Source: Lentzea aerocolonigenes (lineage in GTDB: Bacteria > Actinomycetota > Actinomycetes > Mycobacteriales > Pseudonocardiaceae). Taken from it: 21,662 nucleotides of DNA. The translations under genes and the position numbers were made by a program. The notes under the pieces were generated by a model that was not told the DNA's origin, did no database searches, and saw nothing but the letters and a program-made list of their open reading frames with translations. This document shows positions 15,689-21,662 of this stretch, piece after piece. The stretch is from positions 1-21,662 of the forward strand of contig NZ_JYJG01000416.1 of assembly GCF_000955955.1 (NCBI RefSeq), in the 5' to 3' direction. Position 1 is the stretch's first letter, and every line of letters starts with the position of its first letter.

Positions 15689-17701
15689 CTACGTGACCTC
15701 GACTGTTGCTTTCACAGCCGTCATCGTCTTGCCTTTACCGCTGCCGACGCCGGGGACGTTTGCGGTGCCGTTCACCGTGAAGGTGCCTGGCGTGGCGTAA
15801 CTCGCCGGGTTGATGGCACTCCAGGTGACCTTGACAGTCGAGCGGACACCCGAGCGCAGGTCGAGGCTTGTCACGGTCGCGGGGAGCGTGGGAGCCACGC
15901 GCGCCCGCGTCGCGGCGAAGACGTGGCTCTCGACGACGTTCTTGGCGAACGCGTCGTGCCAGACCTTGAAGGAGGCGCGCAACGTGCCGTTCGCACCCGA
16001 CCCCGTTCCGAAGACGTTGGTGCCGGCCCACGGCCACACACCGGTGCCCGCGTTGTTCGGCACGTCGTTGATCGTCTTCATGGCGGCCATCGTGTCGTCG
16101 CCCTGCGACTGCGCCGTATAGGTGAAGCCGACCGGATGGTTCGGGTCCGACAACGGATCGGTGACCTTGCCACTCGACTGCGGGGACATCTCGGCGATGT
16201 TGAGCTTCACACCTGGCATGACCTTGGCGATCTCGACGAGCTCACGCTGCAGGACCGAGTAGCTCCCGTGCCAGTCCGGGTAGTAGGAGAGGCCGATCCG
16301 GTCGACCATGCCGCTCATGTCGTCCAGGTCCCCCGATAGTGTTTTGACCAACGTCATGACTTTCGCCAGAACCTTGTCCGGGTCAAGCACCACCTTGCCG
16401 GTCGGCGCTTTCTCGATGACGTTGAACGCGAAATGCAGCATGCCCTGGATGTGCGTGCCCCTGGTCGCGTTGACCTGTTTGACGGCGCGGTTCCCGGCGT
16501 CGACCAGCCGGGCCAGGTTGGTGATCGAGCCCAGGAACTCCCGGTAGGCCGCCGAGTTGGTGTCGCCTCTCGCTTCTTCGTACTTCATCCACTTCACGCC
16601 ACCACCCGGCGCGAGCCGGTGACGACCCGACGTGTAGTAGTGGTGGTGGTCGACATACGGCGTGATCGCGTCGTATTCCTGGCCCCACATCATGCCGTTC
16701 GTGATCTCGTTGCCGAACTGGACGATGGCAGGGGTTGTTCCCTGGTCGACCAGGCTGCCGACGAAGTCGTACGTCCATTGGTAGGTGGTCTGAACGAGAG
16801 CATCGAACGGCTGATCGGCCCAGGCATAGGGCTTCGGCTGGTTCTGCGGATCGGCCCAGCTGTCGGCATAGTGGAGATCGACCGCGAGCTTCTGCCCGGC
16901 CCCGACGACCGCTTTCGCAACCCGGCGGGTGTTCGCCGGCGAACTGTTGCCGGCACCGGTGCTCGCGCCGCCCGTGCTCTCGTTCCTCGGCTCGTTCCAG
17001 ACACGCAGGCGAGTCGTGTCCCAGCCGAGATCCTTCGTCAGGCCGAAGAAGTTGTTGCCGTTCTCGATGGATCCGCGGTCGGTGTACTTGCCGCCGCGGA
17101 CGCCGGGGACCGGTGGCTTGTTGCCGGCGTTGTAGTAGTAGCTCGTCGTGTTGCCACCCTGCTCGGACGTGTCGGAGCCGTTGTCCATGTCGGGGCGCAG
17201 GTAGTTGAAGATGTTGAACTCGCGCACGCCGTCGGGCGAACCCGCGTTGATCACGAGTCGGAGGTAGCGCAGTCCTTGGAAGTCGAGGACATCGGTGAAG
17301 ATGCCACCTGGCCGGGCATTGCCCGTACGGTCGGCCAGCACCGTCCAGCCGTTCGCGTCCCTCGATCCCAGCAGCTGGTACTTGCACACCGTCCGGTTGC
17401 CCGCGAAGACCGTCTCGACCTTGTGGATCGCGTCATAGGCACCACCCAGGTCGACGGTGAGCGTGGCGGGCAGTGAGGCCGGTACCCACGCTGTCGCCGC
17501 CGAGCCGTCCAACGCGAGCCTCGCGTCACCGCTCGACGCCGTCGCAGAAACCCAGTACCTGCCCGAGATGTTGCTCTCAGCCGGCGTGTAGTCAGCTGTT
17601 CCGCTCAGCGCGACCGCAGCACGGGGTGCGCCGGCAATGAGTGCCAGGACAATCGAGGCGACCACCAGTACCCCGCCTCGTCGCTTCAAGGACTTCCGCA
17701 T
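15689..17701 (-). CDS. Secreted GH53 endo-beta-1,4-galactanase with F5/8-type-C module and C-terminal Ig-like domain
   Basis: 670 residues from ATG 17701, with AGGA seven bases upstream. After a signal peptide (about 1-32) comes a discoidin-like F5/8 type C module (about 40-168, with ALDGSAATAWVP and LTVDLGGAYD). The GH53 barrel (about 180-590) has WDTTRLRVWNEP (227-238), VDLHYADSWADP (274-285), the acid/base Glu332 in VQFGNEITNG, SYYPDWHGS (472-480) and the nucleophile Glu504 in NIAEMSP. A domain resembling bacterial Ig-like group 4 ends the protein (about 600-670, VTWSAINPASYATPGTFTVNG). GH53 enzymes cut beta-1,4-galactan side chains of type I arabinogalactan and pectin (EC 3.2.1.89). The nucleophile context AEMSP differs slightly from the common ETxYP. 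No clear terminator lies in the 134-base gap to the convergent carbonic anhydrase. Confidence 0.93.
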   Translation of the reverse strand: MRKSLKRRGGVLVVASIVLALIAGAPRAAVALSGTADYTPAESNISGRYWVSATASSGDARLALDGSAATAWVPASLPATLTVDLGGAYDAIHKVETVFAGNRTVCKYQLLGSRDANGWTVLADRTGNARPGGIFTDVLDFQGLRYLRLVINAGSPDGVREFNIFNYLRPDMDNGSDTSEQGGNTTSYYYNAGNKPPVPGVRGGKYTDRGSIENGNNFFGLTKDLGWDTTRLRVWNEPRNESTGGASTGAGNSSPANTRRVAKAVVGAGQKLAVDLHYADSWADPQNQPKPYAWADQPFDALVQTTYQWTYDFVGSLVDQGTTPAIVQFGNEITNGMMWGQEYDAITPYVDHHHYYTSGRHRLAPGGGVKWMKYEEARGDTNSAAYREFLGSITNLARLVDAGNRAVKQVNATRGTHIQGMLHFAFNVIEKAPTGKVVLDPDKVLAKVMTLVKTLSGDLDDMSGMVDRIGLSYYPDWHGSYSVLQRELVEIAKVMPGVKLNIAEMSPQSSGKVTDPLSDPNHPVGFTYTAQSQGDDTMAAMKTINDVPNNAGTGVWPWAGTNVFGTGSGANGTLRASFKVWHDAFAKNVVESHVFAATRARVAPTLPATVTSLDLRSGVRSTVKVTWSAINPASYATPGTFTVNGTANVPGVGSGKGKTMTAVKATVEVT

Positions 17702-17753
17702 ACGAAGTTCCTACTTCCCAACGCTCTCAGGACGTACTGCTCTTTCCGCGACG

Positions 17754-17800
17754 GGTCGTGAGCGGGAACAGGGTTCGCCTGATCTTTCCCGCCCACGACC
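17754..17800 (-). terminator. Stem-loop between the GH43 and GH53 genes
   Basis: Arms of 15 bases (17754-17768 and 17786-17800) pair with a single mismatch around a 17-base loop. The structure lies about 50 bases after the GH43 stop and 53 bases before the GH53 start. It has no clear T-run, so it may be a partial terminator or an mRNA stabiliser that changes the relative level of the two enzymes. Confidence 0.45.
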
Positions 17801-17846
17801 GCGCGGCGAATCACCGGAAGACCGGCAGACATGTCAGGTCTCCGCG

Positions 17847-19361
17847 CTAACCGTTCTGCACCAGGCTGAAGTCGTCGACGTTCACCCAGTTGCCCGCGTT
17901 CGCGTCGGAGGACACGCCCACCTGGATCGACCCGTTGGTCACCTTGATTCCGGAGATCGTGACCTTCGTCCAGCTGCCCAACGCCCGGTTGATCGACGAA
18001 CTCATCTCACTCCCACCGAAGTTCTTGGCGAAGATCGCCGACTGCTTCTGGCCGCCGCTGCTCTTCACCCACGCCGACAACGTGTAGGTCCCGTTCGGCA
18101 GCGAGATGTTCTGGTACCGCGAGGCGTTGTACGCCGACGACGAACTCTGCGCGAACGCCCAGCGCCCGGTGTGCCCGCCCTGCTTGTTGCTGTTCACGTT
18201 GCCGCCGGAGATGGTCCAGCCGGCGAGGTTGTTCTGCGCCACCCGGTCGGCCTCCGCACTCGGGTTCAGCACGTGGTTGTTGCCGCCGCCGACCGACCAC
18301 GTGCCCGCGGCCGCGTCGACGTTCCACTGGCTCAGCGAGTGGAACACCGGCGTCGTGCCGTTGAACGTCACAGGCAACCACTGGTTGTAGCCGATGCCGT
18401 TGCCCGCGAAGTCGCTCCAGCGGTCGCCGCCGAACATCACGAACGACCCCTGGGAGCCGGTCACCGTGAAGGCCAGGCCGGTCTGCGTCACGTGCGAGAA
18501 GTCGGCGTCCGTGCCCTGCATCACGAACTCCGGTGAGTACCCGCTCGCGACCTTCTTCGACGTGTTGCAGTACGTGTGGGACGCGTTCCAGCCGTGCAGG
18601 TCGGAGGAACAGAAGTAGTAGGTCCCGTTGTACTTGAACATGACGTTGCCTTCGCGCCCGCCCGCAGAGCTGTTGTAGATGTTCGCGGCGGGTTCGACGT
18701 GCAGGTAGTCCGACGGCCGCAGCGCCGCGACGTACAGGTGCGACCGGCCGCTCCTGTTGCTGAAGGCCAGGTACGCCTTTCCGTCGTCGTCGACGAAGAC
18801 CGACTGGTCACCGGACATGCCGGTGGTGACGTTGGCGATGTTCGACTGGGTGGCCGCCTTGGTGAAGTGGCCGTTCGGCGTGCTGCTCGTCCCGAACACC
18901 AGCTCGCTGTTGAGCTGGGAGATCAGCACGTACTTGCCCGTGTTGGGGTTGCGCGCGACCCCGATCCGGCCGACCCAGCCCGCTCCCCCGAGGTCCGAGG
19001 CGGTCATCGCGTTGCCTTCGAACTTCCAGTTGGCCAGATCGGTGGACGAATAGATCGTGATCGCGCTCAGGGAAGTGTTGCCGTTCTTCCCGGCGGACGG
19101 GTTGTTGTAGTAGGTGACCGCGCCGTTGTACTTCGCCCCGTACCAGTAGTAGGTGTTGCCGACCTTCAGGACTCCCCCGCCTTGGGAGTAGATGGGGTTC
19201 CCGGACGTGTCCTTCCAGAACACGTCGTTCTGGATCGTGGCGGCAGCCTGCGGCGCCGGAGTGGCCGCGCCGGCACCGACGGAGCCGCCGACCGACGTCA
19301 GCGCGACCGCGGCGGAGAGCACAACCGAGGCGATCGTTCGCCTGGAAGTTCTTCCCAGCAT
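17847..19361 (-). CDS. Secreted GH43-type glycosidase (probably exo-beta-1,3-galactanase, GH43_24-like) with C-terminal carbohydrate-binding module
   Basis: 504 residues from ATG 19361, chosen because GGAGGA lies seven bases upstream and the signal sequence MLGRTSRRTIASVVLSAAVA begins here. The catalytic five-bladed propeller covers about 42-365. It opens FWKDTSGNPIYSQGGGVLKVGNTYYWYG, the arrangement seen in galactan 1,3-beta-galactosidases of GH43. It continues with IYSSTDLANWKFEG, MSGDQSVFVDDDGKAYLAF (182-200) and REGNVMFKYNGTYYF, in which Glu237 is a candidate acid. That GH43 subgroup is unusual in lacking the normal catalytic Asp base. From LNPSAEADRV (about 375) to the end, a jelly-roll binding module resembling the CBM4_9/CBM22 type is visible. 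It probably removes galactose from arabinogalactan side chains alongside the GH53 enzyme. The family is fairly sure, the subfamily and linkage less so. Confidence 0.85.
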   Translation of the reverse strand: MLGRTSRRTIASVVLSAAVALTSVGGSVGAGAATPAPQAAATIQNDVFWKDTSGNPIYSQGGGVLKVGNTYYWYGAKYNGAVTYYNNPSAGKNGNTSLSAITIYSSTDLANWKFEGNAMTASDLGGAGWVGRIGVARNPNTGKYVLISQLNSELVFGTSSTPNGHFTKAATQSNIANVTTGMSGDQSVFVDDDGKAYLAFSNRSGRSHLYVAALRPSDYLHVEPAANIYNSSAGGREGNVMFKYNGTYYFCSSDLHGWNASHTYCNTSKKVASGYSPEFVMQGTDADFSHVTQTGLAFTVTGSQGSFVMFGGDRWSDFAGNGIGYNQWLPVTFNGTTPVFHSLSQWNVDAAAGTWSVGGGNNHVLNPSAEADRVAQNNLAGWTISGGNVNSNKQGGHTGRWAFAQSSSSAYNASRYQNISLPNGTYTLSAWVKSSGGQKQSAIFAKNFGGSEMSSSINRALGSWTKVTISGIKVTNGSIQVGVSSDANAGNWVNVDDFSLVQNG

Positions 19362-19381
19362 TTCATGTCCTCCGATTGGAC

Positions 19382-19398
19382 GGAATCTGGACGATTCC
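19382..19398 (-). promoter_or_regulatory. Inverted repeat upstream of the GH43 gene
   Basis: GGAATC-N5-GATTCC is a perfect inverted repeat 20 bases upstream of the GH43 start, in the 102-base gap after the PL9 gene. A weaker GGTCC-N5-GGACC lies at 19408-19422. Either could be an operator or a small mRNA hairpin. I see no strong promoter in this gap, so cotranscription from PL9 is possible. Confidence 0.35.
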
Positions 19399-19463
19399 AT
19401 GGTTTCCGGTCCGGTGTGGACCAGCTCAGCGCTGCGGTGGACGACATTCAGTACCCCGAGATG

Positions 19464-20801
19464 TCACCTTCCATCGCTCTCGAAGGCGCCGAGATCCGGC
19501 GCACTCCCGTGGTAGGGCAGGCCGACGGCCGCACCCTTGTCGATCAACGCGCTGTTCGCCGCGAGGCGGAGGTGCGGCAGCACGGGAAGGCTGCCGTCGG
19601 CCTGCCGAGGTGCGTCCCATCCGGACGTGGACACGCTCCGGAACTGCGCGTCCGACAGTCCGACGCCGACGTTCCAGGAGTTGTTCGAGGCCGTCGTGCC
19701 GTTCATGTTCGACAGCAACGTGCCCGTGTAGGCGATGTTGTTGCGCAGGTTGCCCTTGCCGGTCGCGGCGCCGCTCGAGGTGATGCCCAGCATGTCGAAG
19801 TCGGGGCGGTTGCCGTAGCTGGTGTTGTTGAAGTAGTCGTTGGCCACCGGGTGGTGGTTGGAGTAGAAGCCCGCGGCCTTGTTGTTGAACGCCACCGAGA
19901 AGCGGACCGTGTGCTTCACCGCCCCGGCGTCGTACTTGTTGCCGAACCCGCCCATCTTGAAGCCCGCGCCGTTGCCCACCGGAGTCGTCGTCCCCGGTAT
20001 GAACCCGTTGCGCCACGACCACGAGTTCTCGATGAGCACGGACGAGTAGGTGTGGATGAGGTCGAACCCGTCGTCGGAGTTCTGCCACGCCCGGCAGCCG
20101 CGGAACACGTTCGACGGGCTACCGGCCGGCGAGTAGTGCGAACCGAAACCGTCACCGCTCTCGCCCGCGCCGTTGGAGCTGCGCGAGTCGTAGTTGTCGT
20201 GCGAGTCGGAGTTGAGCACGAGGTTGCCGGCACCGCCGCTGATGAACAGGCCCGGCCCCATGTGGTGGTGGGTGTTGATCAGCTCGAAGACGTTGCTGTT
20301 GCCGGAGATCCACATGCCCCACGACTCGTGGTTGCGGTTGTTGTTCTGCGGTGCGCCGGTGACCTCCAGCCCCTTGAGGTGGAGGTAGTTCCCGGTGACG
20401 TCGAAACCCTTGATGCGGCAGTCGTCCCTCATGCCGGAGAAGTCGAAGACCGGCTTCTCCCCCGGCTGGGCCCAGTACCGGATCGGGTTGCCCGACGCGC
20501 CGCTCTTGCTCAGCACGATCGCGGAGACCCTGCCCGTCTGGCCCGAACAGGAACTGGTCGCGCGGGTGTAGGCGTACCTGCCGCCCCGGAAGTACACGGT
20601 GTCACCCGCCTTGGCCACCGTCTGCGCGCGGGCGATCGTGGCCCACGGCGCCGCCTGGGTGCCCGCTGCGCCGTCGTTGCCGTTCGGAGAGACGTAGTAG
20701 GTATTTCCCGCCGCGGAAGCCGAGCCGGCGACGATCAGGAGAGGACTCACCGTGATCACCGCGGCCAGGAGAGCACGGGTCAGGTAGATCGTGTTCTGCA
20801 C
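19464..20801 (-). CDS. Secreted pectate lyase, polysaccharide lyase family 9
   Basis: 445 residues from GTG 20801, with AGGTGA upstream. A signal peptide ends at GSASA (26-30) and is followed by a right-handed beta-helix protein that begins NTYYVSPNGNDGAAGTQAAPWATIARA. The PL9 calcium site and catalytic base are recognisable: Asp217 (SGDGFG), Asp243, Asp244 and Asp247 (NSDDGFDL), and Lys282 (GAGFKMGG). Their spacing follows that known for Pel9A of Dickeya (Asp209, 233, 234, 237 and Lys273). The enzyme should cleave polygalacturonate or the rhamnogalacturonan-linked backbone by beta-elimination with calcium, outside the cell. It is the first gene of the minus-strand galactan/pectin group and has a LacI-like operator just upstream. 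The length is ordinary for the family. Confidence 0.92.
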   Translation of the reverse strand: MQNTIYLTRALLAAVITVSPLLIVAGSASAAGNTYYVSPNGNDGAAGTQAAPWATIARAQTVAKAGDTVYFRGGRYAYTRATSSCSGQTGRVSAIVLSKSGASGNPIRYWAQPGEKPVFDFSGMRDDCRIKGFDVTGNYLHLKGLEVTGAPQNNNRNHESWGMWISGNSNVFELINTHHHMGPGLFISGGAGNLVLNSDSHDNYDSRSSNGAGESGDGFGSHYSPAGSPSNVFRGCRAWQNSDDGFDLIHTYSSVLIENSWSWRNGFIPGTTTPVGNGAGFKMGGFGNKYDAGAVKHTVRFSVAFNNKAAGFYSNHHPVANDYFNNTSYGNRPDFDMLGITSSGAATGKGNLRNNIAYTGTLLSNMNGTTASNNSWNVGVGLSDAQFRSVSTSGWDAPRQADGSLPVLPHLRLAANSALIDKGAAVGLPYHGSAPDLGAFESDGR

Positions 20802-20837
20802 AGCGTCACCTGCTTGCGTGAGTGGTGTTCGCCAAGG

Positions 20838-20850
20838 TTGAAACGTTTAC
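20838..20850 (-). promoter_or_regulatory. LacI-like operator candidate upstream of the PL9 gene
   Basis: TTGAAACGTTTAC contains the perfect AAACGTTT palindrome (20841-20848) with the central CG typical of LacI/GalR family operators. It lies about 40 bases upstream of the PL9 start, in a locally AT-rich stretch. The GATAGT beside it (minus strand, 20854-20849) could be a -10 box. The repressor is not in the window. Confidence 0.5.
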
Positions 20851-20914
20851 TATCGCTGGCCGCAGCGAACCAAGGGTTTCTTGATCGTGTCAAGGCCCGC
20901 TCGATGATTTCCGT

Positions 20915-20942
20915 TTGACAGCACCAGGTTGATCTGTCTAAT
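20915..20942 (+). promoter_or_regulatory. Promoter of the DUF2264 gene
   Basis: TTGACA (20915-20920) matches the -35 consensus exactly. TCTAAT (20937-20942) matches the -10 consensus at five of six positions after a 16-base spacer. It points towards the DUF2264 gene and is the best promoter match in the window. Confidence 0.65.
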
Positions 20943-20972
20943 CGACGACCGCTAAAATCGAACTATCGAAAC

Positions 20973-20981
20973 AAACGGTTT
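20973..20981 (+). promoter_or_regulatory. Second LacI-like operator candidate, upstream of the DUF2264 gene
   Basis: AAACGGTTT (AAAC-G-GTTT) is a short symmetric element about 30 bases downstream of the -10 box, related in sequence to AAACGTTT on the PL9 side. Two similar elements flanking divergent genes suggest a shared repressor, but each is short and could be chance. Confidence 0.35.
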
Positions 20982-20988
20982 AACTCGA

Positions 20989-21642
20989 ATTCGACTCCCT
21001 TCGACTGACGGACTGCTGTCGCCCTACACCGGGTGGACCAGAGCGCACTGGGAGGCCGTGGCCGACCATCTGCTGGACTCCGTCTCGCCCTACGCCACAC
21101 CGGGCGGCGCCCAGTACCGGCTGCCCGGCAGAACCGGCCGCGCGGGCGTGCACAGCGACGGCCTTGAGGGCTACGCCAGGACTTTCCTGCTCGCGGCCTT
21201 CCGCATCGCCGGTGCCGGCGGGGACGTACGGCCGGCACTCGTCGAGCGGTACGCCGAAGGCATCGCCCACGGCACCGACCCCGGCCACCGGTACGCCTGG
21301 CCGGTGCCCGCCGACTGCTCCCAGCAGCTCGTCGAAGCGGCGTCGATCGCGCTGGCACTGCACGAGACCCGTCGATGGTTGTTCGACCGGTTCGACTCCT
21401 CGGTGCAGGAGCGGGTCGTGGCCTGGCTGGCCCGTGCGGCGGGCAAACGGACGTGGCAGAGCAACTGGGTGTTGTTCCCCGTGGTGGTTCAGCAGTTCCT
21501 CGCGAGCGTCGGCGGTCCGCATGACCCCGCCGCGGTTTCCGAGGGGCTCGACCGGATCGAACAGTGGTACGTCGGCGACGGCTGGTACACCGACGGTGCC
21601 GGGCGCAGCTTCGACTACTACGCCGGGTGGGCCCTGCACCTG
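20989..21642 (+). CDS. DUF2264 domain protein, 3' end missing at the contig edge
   Basis: The frame stays open from 20956 to the adapter at 21643. The readable protein contains RLPSTDGLLSPYTGWTRAHW, HSDGLEGYARTFLLAAFRIAG, WPVPADCSQQLVEAASIALALHETR, WQSNWVLFPVVVQQFLASVGG and WYVGDGWYTDGAGRSFDYYAGWALHL. These are the conserved blocks of DUF2264, predicted alpha/alpha-barrel proteins often found near polysaccharide-degradation genes and of unproven function. No ATG, GTG or TTG occurs in frame before the conserved start of the domain. The ATT at 20989 fits the expected N-terminus, but I see no ribosome binding site. The first in-frame GTG (21058) would delete conserved sequence. About half of the expected protein is missing on the right. 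Confidence 0.8.
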
Positions 21643-21662
21643 CTGTCTCTTATACACATCTC
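21643..21662 (+). other. Illumina Nextera/Tn5 mosaic-end adapter remaining at the contig end (artefact)
   Basis: CTGTCTCTTATACACATCT (21643-21661) is identical to the reverse complement of the Tn5 mosaic end used in Nextera libraries, and the following C matches the index-7 side adapter. This is not genomic sequence. It adds LSLIHI to the forward frame and MYKRQ to the reverse frame, both recognisable as adapter translations. Confidence 0.97.

Noticed and set aside
17716..17729. Half CebR site (TCCCAACGCTCTCA) just upstream of the GH53 start
   Set aside because: Only one half matches the consensus and the other half has no symmetry, so I do not call an operator.
18576..20918. Long forward open frame (about 780 codons) across the GH43 and PL9 genes
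   Set aside because: It crosses two well-supported minus-strand genes and their intergenic region, and its translation has shadow-frame composition without motifs.
20980..21657. Reverse-strand frame beginning MYKRQ
   Set aside because: Its start lies in the adapter sequence and the rest is the shadow of the DUF2264 gene. MYKRQ is the reverse translation of the Nextera mosaic end.

Overview
The window is very GC-rich and has the codon pattern of a soil actinomycete. Long spurious antisense frames, GTG/TTG starts and translationally coupled genes fit this. CebR-type operators, CBM2-bearing secreted proteins and a Tat lipoprotein signal point to a mycelial actinobacterium. A Pseudonocardiaceae genus such as Lentzea or Saccharothrix is an inference from overall flavour, not shown. 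The last 20 bases are an Illumina Nextera/Tn5 adapter, so the right edge is the end of an assembled contig and not a biological boundary. I saw no mobile elements, tRNA or rRNA genes, or CRISPR arrays, and no stretch of more than 300 bases lacks a gene.

Left region (1-9854): the tail of an unidentified gene is followed by a ROK-family sugar-responsive repressor on the minus strand. Divergent from it is a tightly coupled six-gene operon. It encodes a lipoprotein substrate-binding protein, an OppB-like permease, an OppC-like permease fused to an OppD-like ATPase, an OppF-like ATPase, a cytoplasmic GH2 beta-mannosidase, and a LacI-type sugar-sensor domain that has lost its DNA-binding head. The inferred job is uptake and intracellular hydrolysis of beta-manno-oligosaccharides, controlled by the ROK protein.

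Middle region (9862-15554): a divergent pair of secreted, cellulose-targeted, probably non-hydrolytic proteins. One is CBM2 plus a Cip1-like domain, the other is an expansin-like protein plus CBM2. They share an intergenic region in which each promoter is followed at once by a CebR-type operator. Next come a class I SAM methyltransferase, an exported YVTN/YncE-type beta-propeller with a palindrome over its -10 box, and a Tat-exported beta-carbonic anhydrase. The carbonic anhydrase is split by an apparent frameshift, and its start codon and ribosome binding site lie inside a perfect 31-bp inverted repeat.

Right region (15689-21642): a minus-strand secreted set for pectin and its galactan side chains, in transcription order a PL9 pectate lyase, a GH43-type (probably exo-beta-1,3-galactanase) enzyme with a C-terminal binding module, and a GH53 endo-beta-1,4-galactanase with an F5/8-type-C module. 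Divergent from these is a truncated DUF2264 gene without a recognisable standard start codon. The shared intergenic region holds two LacI-like operator candidates. Taken together, the window is a plant cell wall locus: mannan uptake, cellulose loosening and pectin/galactan cleavage, each apparently under its own repressor.
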